A model generated the notes under the pieces. It ran no database searches. It was not told the origin of the DNA and saw nothing but the letters and a program-made list of their open reading frames with translations. Both the position numbers and the translations under genes were made by a program. Positions 17,220 through 26,215 of a stretch of 64,000 bases of DNA are shown here, one piece after another. The DNA comes from JAFIFT01 sp020051095 (GTDB lineage: Bacteria; Pseudomonadota; Gammaproteobacteria; Legionellales; Legionellaceae), in the NCBI RefSeq assembly GCF_964199965.1, contig NZ_CAXMZT010000005.1, forward strand, positions 186,001 to 250,000, written 5' to 3'. Each line of letters begins with the position of its first letter. Positions within the stretch are counted from its first letter, which is position 1.

Positions 17220-17335
17220 ATAAATCAATAAGTTGGTGGAGGCGGCGGGAATTGAACCCGCGACAATTTCTCGTAACTTATTGATTTATATAGCCCTAAT
17301 TTTCGACTTGCCAATTCTGGGACGTAAATGGGGCA
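17220..17335. repeat. ssrA 3'-end duplicate C (att-like)
   Basis: An exact tmRNA 3'-end copy starts at 17234 and is framed by a perfect 15-bp inverted repeat, ATAAATCAATAAGTT (17220-17234) and AACTTATTGATTTAT (17275-17289). The right arm carries GGGACGTAAATGGGGC. The left flank (GGACGCGGGTTCCGTCC at 17195-17211, then AATATCATTATAAATCAATAA) resembles the sequence left of ssrA itself (20023-20068). It separates the AbiE and HipBA segments. The open frame across it is spurious. Confidence 0.8.
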
Positions 17336-17432
17336 TTTTTGTTTCTTTTTCTCTTTCGCCTAAAATCATAAGCCGCAATCTCACATTTAAGCCTATCAAC
17401 TTGTTAAGTTTTCTATTCTTGCTTCTTTATTT

Positions 17433-17454
17433 AATGTAACATATAATTTACATT
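17433..17454. promoter_or_regulatory. Palindrome upstream of hipB; candidate HipB operator
   Basis: AATGTAA (17433-17439) and TTACATT (17448-17454) form a 22-bp palindrome with an 8-base AT spacer, 43 bases before the hipB ATG. HipB-type antitoxins repress their own operon by binding palindromes in this position. Confidence 0.4.
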
Positions 17455-17497
17455 GAGCCGCATAGTGAAATATATATGATACATTAAAGGTTAAGCA

Positions 17498-17833
17498 ATG
17501 AGTAAAAAAACACATTTGCCCATTCCCGTACAGAAAGTTTTAAGAATATTGGGCAAGAATATTGGTGATGCGCGTCGCCGTCGTCGGATAGCTATGGAGT
17601 TAATGTCTGAGCGCTGCGGTTTTTCTCGCCCCACTTTGTCCAGAATTGAAAAAGGCGATCCAAACGTATCTATGGGTGCTTATGCGTCTGCTCTTTTTGT
17701 TTTAGGGATGTCTGAACAACTAGCATCCCTTGCTCATGTCTCTAACGATATTGTCGGGCGTGAACTTGAAGAAGAAAACCTCCCAAAAAGAATTCGAGCG
17801 CCACAATCTTATAAAGGGGATGCAAATGAGTAG
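17498..17833 (+). CDS. hipB: HipB-like XRE-family antitoxin
   Basis: 111 residues. A helix-turn-helix of the XRE/Cro type spans about 20-75 (ARRRRRIAMELMSERCGFSR, PTLSRIEKGDPNVSMGAYASAL). Such proteins neutralise HipA by complex formation and repress the operon. The C-terminal tail is acidic then basic (ELEEENLPKRIRAP). The last codons overlap the hipA start by 8 bases, indicating translational coupling. It lies in the ssrA-proximal segment. Confidence 0.85.
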   Translation: MSKKTHLPIPVQKVLRILGKNIGDARRRRRIAMELMSERCGFSRPTLSRIEKGDPNVSMGAYASALFVLGMSEQLASLAHVSNDIVGRELEEENLPKRIRAPQSYKGDANE

Positions 17834-19079
17834 CCAAGAGATTTATGTTTCGATTGATCTCGGCGAAAACACCTACAAGGTCGGCAAGCTCTGGTTTCAT
17901 CAACGCGGTGCAAGACAAAGTGCATCTTTTGAATATGATCCTGACTGGCTGAAACATTCGGAAAAGTTCGCTCTTGATCCAGCGCTTCAATTAACCTCTG
18001 GCGCATTTCATACAACTCCAGACCAGATATTATTCGGTGCTATTGGTGATTCAGCACCTGATCGCTGGGGTCGTGTGTTGATGCGCCGAGCAGAAAGTAT
18101 GCGCGCTAAATCAATGTCAGAGACAACAAGAACACTGTCAGAAGTCGATTATCTTTTAGGCGTTAATGATGAAGCTCGTCAGGGCGCACTGCGTTTCTCG
18201 CTACAAGATGGCGGACCATACTTAACGCCAAAAGATAAAGAAAGCATACCACCTTTAATCAGCCTACCTCGATTACTTTCTGCAACGGAACATTATCTTA
18301 ATGACGAGGAAACAGCTGAAGATTTGAAAATATTATTGGCACCTGGGTCCTCTCTTGGTGGAGCTCGGCCGAAAGCATCAGTCAGAGATAAAGACGGTCA
18401 TCTTGCAATTGCTAAATTTCCAAAAAAAGATGATGAATTTAACGTGGTTGTCTGGGAGGCTGTTGCGCTGAGGCTTGTAGAAAAAGCGGGTATCAATACA
18501 GCCGATTGGCGTCTGGAAACAATCATGGATAAACCAGTGCTGCTTTTGCGCCGTTTTGACCGTCAAGCAAGCCATCGCATTCCATTCTTATCTGCAATGA
18601 GTATGTTAGGCGCAAAGGATAATGATCCCCATAGCTATCTTGAAATCGCTTACGCCATCACTCAACACGGTGCAAGTCCAAACAGTGATTTAGAAGAGCT
18701 GTGGCGGCGTATCATCTTTACCGTGCTGATTTCAAACACAGACGATCATTTAAGAAACCATGGTTTTTTATATGAACGTCATAAAGGTTGGAGATTGTCA
18801 CCTGCCTATGATATCAACCCAACCCCCGTTGAAATGAAAGCACGGATGTTATCAACGTCGATAGATTATGATGATCCAACGGCTTCTATTGATTTAGCAA
18901 TATCCGTTATAAAGGAGTTTCGGATAAAAAAAACAAGAGCACTTGAAATTATAAAAGAGGTTGCGATGGCCGTCAGTGAATGGCGAGCTGTTGCTAGCCA
19001 ATTTGGATTGACAAAAAGGGAGATTGATCGCATGGCCTCAGCTTTTGAGCATGAAGATTTGAAGAAGACAAAGTATTAG
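17826..19079 (+). CDS. hipA: HipA-family serine/threonine kinase toxin
   Basis: 417 residues from the ATG at 17826, chosen because AAAGGGG lies just upstream and the start then overlaps the hipB stop; a much longer frame from 17730 would run through hipB. The N-terminal subdomain has GAIGDSAPDRWGR, the usual HipA lead motif. The kinase domain has the Gly-rich GSSLGGARPKASV, the lysine in LAIAKFP, the catalytic NTDDHLRNH (304-312) and the metal-binding DINP (329-332). HipA kinases phosphorylate aminoacyl-tRNA synthetases and halt growth; the target here is not predictable. All catalytic residues are present, so it looks intact. Confidence 0.85.
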   Translation: MSSQEIYVSIDLGENTYKVGKLWFHQRGARQSASFEYDPDWLKHSEKFALDPALQLTSGAFHTTPDQILFGAIGDSAPDRWGRVLMRRAESMRAKSMSETTRTLSEVDYLLGVNDEARQGALRFSLQDGGPYLTPKDKESIPPLISLPRLLSATEHYLNDEETAEDLKILLAPGSSLGGARPKASVRDKDGHLAIAKFPKKDDEFNVVVWEAVALRLVEKAGINTADWRLETIMDKPVLLLRRFDRQASHRIPFLSAMSMLGAKDNDPHSYLEIAYAITQHGASPNSDLEELWRRIIFTVLISNTDDHLRNHGFLYERHKGWRLSPAYDINPTPVEMKARMLSTSIDYDDPTASIDLAISVIKEFRIKKTRALEIIKEVAMAVSEWRAVASQFGLTKREIDRMASAFEHEDLKKTKY

Positions 19080-19139
19080 CAGTCATGGATGTTCACTCCG
19101 AACACATAGTTAAGTTATAAGGGTAGATTATAAGTGGTG

Positions 19140-19694
19140 TTACTCAAACACAACTTCTTTGGGATCGAAAGCATCAGGATCAAATTCATCATGGACCCAC
19201 TCAAGCATTTCTTCATGTTCTTCATGCGCTGGATCTTTTATGGCTTCTAAAAAGTGCTCGTAACCCCAGATACCACCTATGTCTTCTGGCGGACAGGCAC
19301 GTTTGCCTGCGGTACAGACGGGGTAGAGTTGATTGGGTTTTGGATCAATTATTTTTTCAAAAAGAATTTCATGTTCCCAGTTATCACCAAAATCATATGT
19401 ATAAATCATTTTTTGTTTAGGCGCTAAAAAGTTGATGACTTGGTAGTCCCACTCGGCTTTAGTTTCCATTGTTCCGAACCCATCTTCTGATGGAACGCCA
19501 AAGATAAGGGGCTCTGAATTCTTATCTTGCTTGATGCAAAAGTCATGTAAATGTTCATCACACCAACCCATGGCTATTTGAATGATTAAATGTAAATCTT
19601 CAAAAGTGCTGTCACTAGGAATTTGGACTCGGCGCCAAATAGATGGCTTAGAGTGCTTTAGGGAAATTTTAAACTGCAAAATTTGGTCTATCAT
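19140..19694 (-). CDS. Plasmid pRiA4b ORF-3-like protein
   Basis: 184 residues if it starts at the ATG at 19694 (MIDQILQFKISL); the frame stays open to 19832 but the extra 46 residues look non-conserved and neither start has a good ribosome binding site. Family features are clear: KPSIWRRVQIPSDSTFEDLHLIIQIAMGW, then YTYDFGDNWEHEI and CPPEDIGGIWGYEHFLEAI. The family is named after an Agrobacterium plasmid and is common on mobile DNA; its biochemical role is unknown. It is convergent with hipA in the same ssrA-bounded segment. Confidence 0.75.
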   Translation of the reverse strand: MIDQILQFKISLKHSKPSIWRRVQIPSDSTFEDLHLIIQIAMGWCDEHLHDFCIKQDKNSEPLIFGVPSEDGFGTMETKAEWDYQVINFLAPKQKMIYTYDFGDNWEHEILFEKIIDPKPNQLYPVCTAGKRACPPEDIGGIWGYEHFLEAIKDPAHEEHEEMLEWVHDEFDPDAFDPKEVVFE

Positions 19695-20068
19695 TAGGAC
19701 GTAAGAAATAAAAGGTGGTGTGCTGATAATACCAGATCTAGGCGATATAGAATAGCAACATTGCTGTTTGTTGATCATAAATCGGTGACTGTTAAAAAAG
19801 CTGGTTTTTAGGCACCTCCATTTTTCGTCCAAATACGGTCAGAAATAGAACTGCAAACCTGGCGCATGTATTTAAGTTTAGTGGTGGGGAATAATTGGGG
19901 CAAAAAAATATTAAATGGTAGGCGTTAAAACTCAGAATCATGGACTATGATTGGTTTTATTAGAGGAGTTATTCAAATAAATCAATCGTTTGCAAACTAG
20001 AGACGTGCATAAGTCATAATACGGACGAGGGAACCGTCCTTAAGAAAAATTATTATAAATCAATAATT

Positions 20069-20460
20069 TGGTGGAGGCGGCGGGAATTGAACCCGCGTCC
20101 GTTGATCCTCTGCCTTCAGTTCTACATGCTTAGCCATGTCATTTAAATTTAACCGCTTCCCCCTCCGACTGGCAGGATGGTTGGCAGTGATTCTTCTTAA
20201 TTTCGCTAGTTGGCCGAAGAAACTCCAATTAACTAGCTTATCTAGTTGACCGCTGGGTCTGAATCAATAAGCGAACTCAGGCAGCGGGGTGTCAGGTTTA
20301 GTGACACACGGCGAAACAAAATTAAGGCTTATGCAGCCATTAATTGAGCTTCTTCAAACTTTTCGTTTGCAGTTATATTTAGTGAGTCTGATTTTCGAGA
20401 GAGCTCATTCTCGGCATGCACTTCCGGTTTTGCAACCCACGTCGAAGCCAGGTCGCCCCC
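20069..20460 (-). ncRNA. ssrA: tmRNA (transfer-messenger RNA), ssrA
   Basis: On the minus strand the RNA starts GGGGGCGACCTGGCTTCGAC and ends CGCGGGTTCAATTCCCGCCG followed by CCTCCACCA, the tRNA-Ala-like ends of tmRNA with an encoded CCA at 20069-20071. The tag frame starts at GCA (20368-20370) and encodes ANEKFEEAQLMAA before a TAA at 20329-20331. Length is about 390 nt. It rescues stalled ribosomes and tags the nascent peptide for degradation. Its 3' end is a known integration target for tyrosine recombinases, and three partial copies lie to its left. A TATAAT box lies 19 bases upstream of the 5' end. Confidence 0.95.
20329..20370 (-). other. tmRNA proteolysis-tag reading frame
   Basis: Thirteen codons from the GCA resume codon to TAA, giving ANEKFEEAQLMAA. 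The hydrophobic-Ala-Ala ending is the usual degradation signal for ClpXP-type proteases. The tag differs from the Legionella pneumophila and Coxiella tags as I recall them, though ANE/AND starts are common. Confidence 0.85.
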
Positions 20461-20479
20461 ATAGAAAGGTGTCACTAAT

Positions 20480-20485
20480 ATTATA
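20480..20485 (-). promoter_or_regulatory. -10 element of ssrA
   Basis: TATAAT on the minus strand, preceded by AT-rich sequence without a good -35 match. Its position leaves room for a short 5' leader to be removed by RNase P. Confidence 0.5.
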
Positions 20486-20651
20486 ACACAAAATAAATTA
20501 TTCTAAAAATAAAGCTTGTTAAGAACCGCCATCATTTTGCTTTGCTTTTGACGTTATTGGAAGACTACTGAAGTAATTTATTCATTATTGTCAAGCAATT
20601 AGCAAAAAGATGGGTTAAAATTATAAGATACACAATAAAAATTTATGACGG

Positions 20652-21788
20652 ATGAACAAACAAGAGCAAAAAATCCAACACCGATTGCTCCTTCAGCTGT
20701 TGTCCAATGGCAAACGAGGTGCGTTGATAAACATTATCACGGGCTCCTATGTTACGTGGTATTTTGCTATGACAATGGAATCTAAGGTCTATTTATATAT
20801 TTGGCTTAGCCTTTTGTATGTGTTTAGCACCATCCGCTATGTAATTAGCGCAAAAGGGGAGCAAGTTGATGATTTTGACCGGCTGCGATTTTATTTTGTC
20901 TTATTTGCGATAAATATCTTTATCAATGGACTGATCTGGGGTGGGCTTTATCCATTTTATTTTTCTCAAATGTCGGTCTATCAACAATTTTTTATCATCT
21001 TGATTATGGTGGCAGGGATCACCATTTCTATTTTGTCTTTGAGTGCGAGTAAGCTCTGCTTTTATTTGTTTGCAATACCCATTGTTATGCCTCTTTGGCT
21101 ATTATCCCTGATGGGGGAAACGGTCGACCACCTATTTTTTAGCGTGGGCTTAACCATGTATATATTCATCGTTGGTTATTTATTCCATACCAACCACCAT
21201 CGATTGGTGAGTAATATTAATCTGCTTGCTCAGCAAGATCAGTTAATCCATGATTTACGGCTCATGAACGAGCGATTAGGCGTTGCTTCAATGACCGACT
21301 CGCTAACCCGATTGGCGAATCGAGGGTATTTTAATGAACAATTAAGTAAAGATTGGATGCGAAGCAAGCGAGCGCGGTTGCCCATTTCTTTGTTAATTAT
21401 CGATATTGATTTTTTCAAGGAATATAATGATCACTATGGGCATGTTAAAGGGGATGCGGTTTTAAAAGCAATTGCCGATATATTAAAAGATGTTGTTGTC
21501 CGAGATACTGATTTGTCAGCACGTTATGGTGGGGATGAACTAGCGGTGATTTTATATAATACTGATTTGGAGGGAGCCCAGTGGGTTGCAGCCCAAATTA
21601 TTGAGGAAGTACAAAGGCGGGCAATTTACCATGAGCAATCACCTTACAAGCAAATGACTGTCAGTATTGGTATTGCAAGCATATTACCATCGCTTAATAA
21701 TGATCAACAGCTCCTTCTTATTCAAGCCGATCGCGCTTTATATGATGCCAAAGCTAATGGGCGAAACTGTTATTCGATTTACCAATGA
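20652..21788 (+). CDS. Membrane-bound diguanylate cyclase (GGDEF protein)
   Basis: 378 residues. Five to six hydrophobic helices span about 30-190, forming a membrane sensor region, then a short linker and a GGDEF domain (about 210-378). The active-site loop is GGDEL at 293-297, a conservative change from GGDEF, and the product-inhibition site RDTD lies at 284-287, correctly spaced. DSLTRLANRGYF and DIDFFKEYNDHYGH mark the substrate-binding part. It should make cyclic di-GMP from GTP; the signal sensed is unknown. It is convergent with prlC, with 17 bases between stops. Confidence 0.85.
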   Translation: MNKQEQKIQHRLLLQLLSNGKRGALINIITGSYVTWYFAMTMESKVYLYIWLSLLYVFSTIRYVISAKGEQVDDFDRLRFYFVLFAINIFINGLIWGGLYPFYFSQMSVYQQFFIILIMVAGITISILSLSASKLCFYLFAIPIVMPLWLLSLMGETVDHLFFSVGLTMYIFIVGYLFHTNHHRLVSNINLLAQQDQLIHDLRLMNERLGVASMTDSLTRLANRGYFNEQLSKDWMRSKRARLPISLLIIDIDFFKEYNDHYGHVKGDAVLKAIADILKDVVVRDTDLSARYGGDELAVILYNTDLEGAQWVAAQIIEEVQRRAIYHEQSPYKQMTVSIGIASILPSLNNDQQLLLIQADRALYDAKANGRNCYSIYQ

Positions 21789-21805
21789 TCACGAAGATGT
21801 AGCCA

Positions 21806-23821
21806 TCAGCGGATGCCACTATGCTTAAGAAGCGCATCCACCGTAGCCATTCTTCCTCTAAAGGATAAGTAAGCTTCCTTTGCAGTCTGGCTGCTACCAG
21901 TCTCCAATATAAAATGGAGAAAATCACGACCACTGTGGGAATTAAATATGCCATCTTCTTCAAATCGGGAAAATGCATCACTGGATAAAACTTCTGCCCA
22001 CTTGTAGCTATAATACCCTGCAGAATATCCACCACCAAATATATGGCTGAAGCTATTCACAAAGCGGTTATAATCGGCAATGGGAACAACGGAAGTCGAT
22101 TCACGCACATCGCTGAGAATCCCTTCAATTTGGCCAGGACCATTCTTTGGATCAAATTCACTATGAAGACGAAAATCAAATAAAGAAAATTCGAGTTGTC
22201 TTACCATAGCCATTGCTGATTGAAAATTTTTCGTCGCCCAGAGCTGGTCAAACATAGTTACCGGCAATGTTTCACCTTTTGTCACATGCTTGCTAATCAG
22301 ATCAAGAGCGCTTTGTTGCCAGCACCAATTCTCGAAAAACTGGCTCGGTAGTTCCACCGCATCCCATTCAACCCCATTAATACCAGAAGCACTGTAGTAA
22401 TCCACTTTTGTAAGTACATGATGTAAACAATGACCAAATTCATGAAAAAGTGTTAACACTTCATCATGTGATAAGCAGGATTCCTTTTTGTCTGTTTTTG
22501 CAAAATTGCAATTAACGGTGGCAATAGGATATTGAATGGACCCATCGGGTAACAAACAACGGCTTTGTAACGTTGCCATCCAGGCGCCACCTCGTTTGTT
22601 TGACCGAGCAAACAAATCCATGTAAACAATGCCTCTTAAATTCCCCTTATCATCAACCATTTGATAACAATTCACATCGTTATGCCAAACTGAAGGCGGC
22701 TCCATTTTGTTGATTTGAATGCCATACAATCGTTTAATGATTTCAAACATGCCCTCTAAAACTTTTGACAATGGAAAATAAGGACGTAAATCTTCTTGTG
22801 AAAGATGATAGCGATGTTGTCGTTTTTTTTCTGATATGTAAGCGATATCCCAAGGGTTGATGTGTTCGAATCCCAAATTTTGTTGGGCAAACGATTCTAG
22901 TTGCTTAAACTCGACACGCGCTTGGTGATAGGCACGGGAATTCAGGTCAGTTAAAAAATCCATGACTTCCTGTCTATTTTTAGCCATTTTGTCGGCTAAG
23001 GAATAGTCAGCATAAGTTTCAAAACCAAGCAATTTTGCTAACTCTTGGCGAAGTGCCATAATTTCATAAATAATCGGACCGTTATCAAATTTTCCTGCTG
23101 AAGGACCTATGTCAGAGGCACGTGTCATATAGGCGTGATAAATGTTTTCACGCAATATACGATCTTCTGCATAGGTTATGACGGCATAGAAGCAAGGAAA
23201 TTCTAAGCTAAGCATATAACCTGTTTCGCCCCTAGAAGAAGCAAGTTGTTGGGCGGCCTCAATTGCATGAGCAGGCATACCTTTCAATTCGTCTTTACGT
23301 TCAACATGATAATAATAGTCTTGCGTGGCATCCAACACATTATTTTCAAATTGATTTGACAATTCACTGAGACGTGTTTGAATTTCTTCGAACCGTTTTT
23401 TATTTGCTGAGTCCAGGGCGACGCCCGATAACTTAAAGCTTCTTAAGCTGTCATGAATAATTTTTTTTTGTGTATGACTTAATTTTCCGATATCAATCGA
23501 GCATATGGCGTTGTAGAGATCCTCGTTTTGACCGACAGTTGCTTCATAGGCTGTTAGCTTTGCTAGGCTTTTTTGGTAGCAGACGCGTAAGTCGTCGCTA
23601 TTAACAACCGCATTGAGCTGGGCGATGGGCGCCCAATGTTTTTCGACATTATTCTCCATCCATTCAAGCGGTTGCATCAGGTTATCCCAAGTATAATGAT
23701 GATGCTCACGAATAATGTCATTAATCTGATCGAGGTTAGATTGCAGCAATAAAGAAAGCTGGTTGACAAATTCCTTGGTATCAAGGTTGTCTAGTTTTGG
23801 TAGTGGCATAGTTATCGGCAT
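21806..23821 (-). CDS. prlC: Oligopeptidase A (M3 metallopeptidase)
   Basis: 671 residues, the usual size for PrlC/OpdA. The zinc site HEFGH is at 460-464, followed by the distal Glu in GINGVEWDAVELPSQFFENW, and the C-terminal FGGGYSAGYYSYKWAEVLSSDAF is the M3 signature for substrate binding. The enzyme is cytoplasmic and degrades short peptides, including cleaved signal peptides. There is no frameshift or truncation. Confidence 0.92.
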   Translation of the reverse strand: MPITMPLPKLDNLDTKEFVNQLSLLLQSNLDQINDIIREHHHYTWDNLMQPLEWMENNVEKHWAPIAQLNAVVNSDDLRVCYQKSLAKLTAYEATVGQNEDLYNAICSIDIGKLSHTQKKIIHDSLRSFKLSGVALDSANKKRFEEIQTRLSELSNQFENNVLDATQDYYYHVERKDELKGMPAHAIEAAQQLASSRGETGYMLSLEFPCFYAVITYAEDRILRENIYHAYMTRASDIGPSAGKFDNGPIIYEIMALRQELAKLLGFETYADYSLADKMAKNRQEVMDFLTDLNSRAYHQARVEFKQLESFAQQNLGFEHINPWDIAYISEKKRQHRYHLSQEDLRPYFPLSKVLEGMFEIIKRLYGIQINKMEPPSVWHNDVNCYQMVDDKGNLRGIVYMDLFARSNKRGGAWMATLQSRCLLPDGSIQYPIATVNCNFAKTDKKESCLSHDEVLTLFHEFGHCLHHVLTKVDYYSASGINGVEWDAVELPSQFFENWCWQQSALDLISKHVTKGETLPVTMFDQLWATKNFQSAMAMVRQLEFSLFDFRLHSEFDPKNGPGQIEGILSDVRESTSVVPIADYNRFVNSFSHIFGGGYSAGYYSYKWAEVLSSDAFSRFEEDGIFNSHSGRDFLHFILETGSSQTAKEAYLSFRGRMATVDALLKHSGIR

Positions 23822-23946
23822 ATTTTATCTCAATTGCTTAGGTTGAGGGCTAACGCTATTTCCCCAAGATAACAGGTTACTCTCTATGCTATGTTAGCAT
23901 TGAAGTAGTTCGGGCTCCAGCTCTTTCCTATCCTTATTGAATATAT

Positions 23947-23987
23947 CCCCAAGTTACTTCAAAATGAGTTTTTGAAGTAACTTGGGG
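23947..23987. repeat. Perfect 18-bp hairpin between prlC and phrB
   Basis: CCCCAAGTTACTTCAAAA and TTTTGAAGTAACTTGGGG are exact reverse complements around a TGAGT loop. No poly-T follows, and both neighbouring genes read away from it, so it is not a terminator. Its ends and CAAAATG core resemble the other palindromic elements at 28312, 34249 and 58956, so I treat it as a short member of that family. Confidence 0.6.
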
Positions 23988-24048
23988 CTGGAACCATCCT
24001 AGCTGACAGGGCTCTTTGTGAATTATAAACGTACCATCGGGAGGAATC

Positions 24049-25470
24049 ATGTCTAGAGCGATTGTTTGGTTTCGGCAAGATCTGCGCTTACAAGATAACC
24101 CTGCTTTAGCCAAAGCCTGTGACGAGCATGAACAAGTGATGTGCCTATATATCCTTGAAGATATCCAAACTGTCCCAATTGGCGGAGCACAACAATGGTG
24201 GCTACATCACTCGATTATAGCTCTGCAACAGCAGTTGCAAAGTCATGGGCTTGTTTTAACGCTTAGGTTAGGAAATGCAGAAGATATTTTGTGCCAGTTA
24301 GCTCAGGAAAATCAAATCCAAGCGATTTACTGGAATCGATTATATGAGCCGGCCCATCAAGCGCGTGATACTAAAATCAAGGTTAATCTACAGAATAAGG
24401 GCATCGATGTCTTCAGTTTTAATGGATCGTTACTGAATGAACCGTGGACAGTCAAAAATCAAGCCGGTGATTTCTTTAAAGTGTATACCCCTTTTTGGAA
24501 ACAATGTTTGCGGCAAATGGATGTTTCAAAAGACCTTTCGGTTAAATCTTGGCCTAAGCCAATAAAATGTGACAGTGAGCAATTAGAAAACTGGCATTTA
24601 TGCCCAACCAAACCCAATTGGGCAAAGGATTTTGCTCGATATTGGCAGCCAGGGTCTGATGGTGCTTGGCAAAAATTAATCACTTTTTTAGAAACACATC
24701 TCAATGATTACCAACATGCAAGGGACTGCCCGAGCCTAATGGCAACTTCCCGATTATCGCCTCACTTGCATTTTGGGGAGATAAGCCCCGCGCAAATTTG
24801 GCGTGCAACGCAAGATTTAAAAAATGATCCTGCTATAAACCACCAATCTGTTGAGCATTTTCTAGCTGAATTGGGTTGGCGTGAATTTTCTTATCATTTG
24901 TTGTATCACTTTCCAGCGTTAAATACGGATAATTTTCGAAGAGAATTTGATGCGTTTCCTTGGCAGGATAATCAAGAAGCCTTGCGGTGTTGGCAGCAGG
25001 GTAAAACGGGGTATCCCATCATTGATGCTGGCATGAAGGAGTTGTGGCAAACAGGCTATATGCACAATCGAGTGCGTATGATTGTGGCATCTTTTTTGAC
25101 CAAAGATTTACTAATTGATTGGCGACAAGGTGCCACTTGGTTTGATGATACATTATTAGATGCTGATCAAGCGAACAATTATGCCAGTTGGCAATGGACA
25201 GCAGGTTGTGGCGCTGATGCAGCGCCTTATTTTCGGATTTTTAATCCCATATTGCAGGGCGAAAAGTTTGATCCAGAAGGTCATTACGTTCGACGATTTA
25301 TTCCAGCATTGACTAATGTGCCAAACAAATGGCTGCATAAACCTTGGCTTGCACCTGAATCGGAACTACCCATACAATTAGGGAGAGACTACCCGATTCC
25401 GATCGTTGATCATCAGCAAGCAAGGAAGACCGCCTTGCAATATTATGGAAAACTCAAACAGGATAAATAG
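24049..25470 (+). CDS. phrB: Deoxyribodipyrimidine photolyase
   Basis: 473 residues, start supported by GGGAGG five bases upstream. The N-terminal alpha/beta domain starts AIVWFRQDLRLQDNPAL. The C-terminal FAD domain contains the hallmarks LGWREFSYHLL, GYPIIDAGMKELWQTGYMHNRVRMIVASFLTKDLLIDWR and the NNYASWQWTAGCGADAAPYFRIFNP signature of class I enzymes. It repairs cyclobutane pyrimidine dimers using blue light. The gene is intact and stands alone. Confidence 0.93.
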   Translation: MSRAIVWFRQDLRLQDNPALAKACDEHEQVMCLYILEDIQTVPIGGAQQWWLHHSIIALQQQLQSHGLVLTLRLGNAEDILCQLAQENQIQAIYWNRLYEPAHQARDTKIKVNLQNKGIDVFSFNGSLLNEPWTVKNQAGDFFKVYTPFWKQCLRQMDVSKDLSVKSWPKPIKCDSEQLENWHLCPTKPNWAKDFARYWQPGSDGAWQKLITFLETHLNDYQHARDCPSLMATSRLSPHLHFGEISPAQIWRATQDLKNDPAINHQSVEHFLAELGWREFSYHLLYHFPALNTDNFRREFDAFPWQDNQEALRCWQQGKTGYPIIDAGMKELWQTGYMHNRVRMIVASFLTKDLLIDWRQGATWFDDTLLDADQANNYASWQWTAGCGADAAPYFRIFNPILQGEKFDPEGHYVRRFIPALTNVPNKWLHKPWLAPESELPIQLGRDYPIPIVDHQQARKTALQYYGKLKQDK

Positions 25471-25553
25471 CCATTGTAGGGGGCATTTTATAACAGCACC
25501 GTCGTTGCGAGCTTATGATAAAAATTGTCTGGGATAACGAAAAATCATGATAC

Positions 25554-26207
25554 TTAAGCAGTGACTTCAGAAATGCCATTGTCGCTTGCAACAATGACTT
25601 TGTCGGCAACCCGCTGCGCAAATAGTCCATTATCAACAACACCGGTGATGGCTTTTATATTACGTTCCATTTCCATGGGGTTGGTAATGGTCAGATTGAA
25701 AACATCAAGGATGATATTACCATTGTCTGTGACAAAGCCTTCGCGATACTCTGGGTTACCCCCCAGTTTGACAATTTGACGGGCGACATAACTTCTAGCC
25801 ATCGGGATAACTTCCACCGCGACAGGGAACTCACCTAAGCGCTTGACCACTTTACTATCATCGACAACGACAACAAACTCTTTTGCTACGGTGGCAATAA
25901 TTTTTTCTCGGGTTAGTGCACCACCACCCCCTTTGACTAGCTCCCGAAATGAATTGACTTCATCAGCTCCATCAATATAAATAGGAACACTGGTGGCAAC
26001 ATTTAAATCGATGACATTGATTCCATGTTGACGTAGCCGCTCTTCTGTTGCCACAGAACTAGCCACACAGGAATCGATACGGTGTTTTATTGATGCTAAA
26101 GCGTCGATAAAATAATTGACAGTTGAACCGGTTCCAACACCCACAACCATATCATCTTTTATCAATGATAACGCATGCTCAGCCGCTTTTTGTTTTTTTT
26201 GATCCAT
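25554..26207 (-). CDS. rpiA: Ribose-5-phosphate isomerase A
   Basis: 217 residues. Family motifs are all present: VGVGTGSTVNYFIDAL near 18, IDGADEVN near 81, KGGGGALTREKIIA near 93 and VDDSKVVKRLGEFPVAVEV, containing the catalytic Asp, Lys and Glu residues. It interconverts ribose-5-phosphate and ribulose-5-phosphate in the pentose phosphate pathway. It is the last gene of an apparent operon with poxB, whose stop is 8 bases upstream of the rpiA ATG; AGGAAG is its ribosome binding site. Confidence 0.93.
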   Translation of the reverse strand: MDQKKQKAAEHALSLIKDDMVVGVGTGSTVNYFIDALASIKHRIDSCVASSVATEERLRQHGINVIDLNVATSVPIYIDGADEVNSFRELVKGGGGALTREKIIATVAKEFVVVVDDSKVVKRLGEFPVAVEVIPMARSYVARQIVKLGGNPEYREGFVTDNGNIILDVFNLTITNPMEMERNIKAITGVVDNGLFAQRVADKVIVASDNGISEVTA

Positions 26208-26215
26208 GACACTTC

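Noticed and set aside
17233..17439. 68-codon frame beginning MVEAAGIEPAT
   Set aside because: Same artefact over ssrA duplicate C.
20289..20486. 65-codon frame opposite ssrA
   Set aside because: Lies within the tmRNA gene, whose conserved ends and tag frame explain the sequence.
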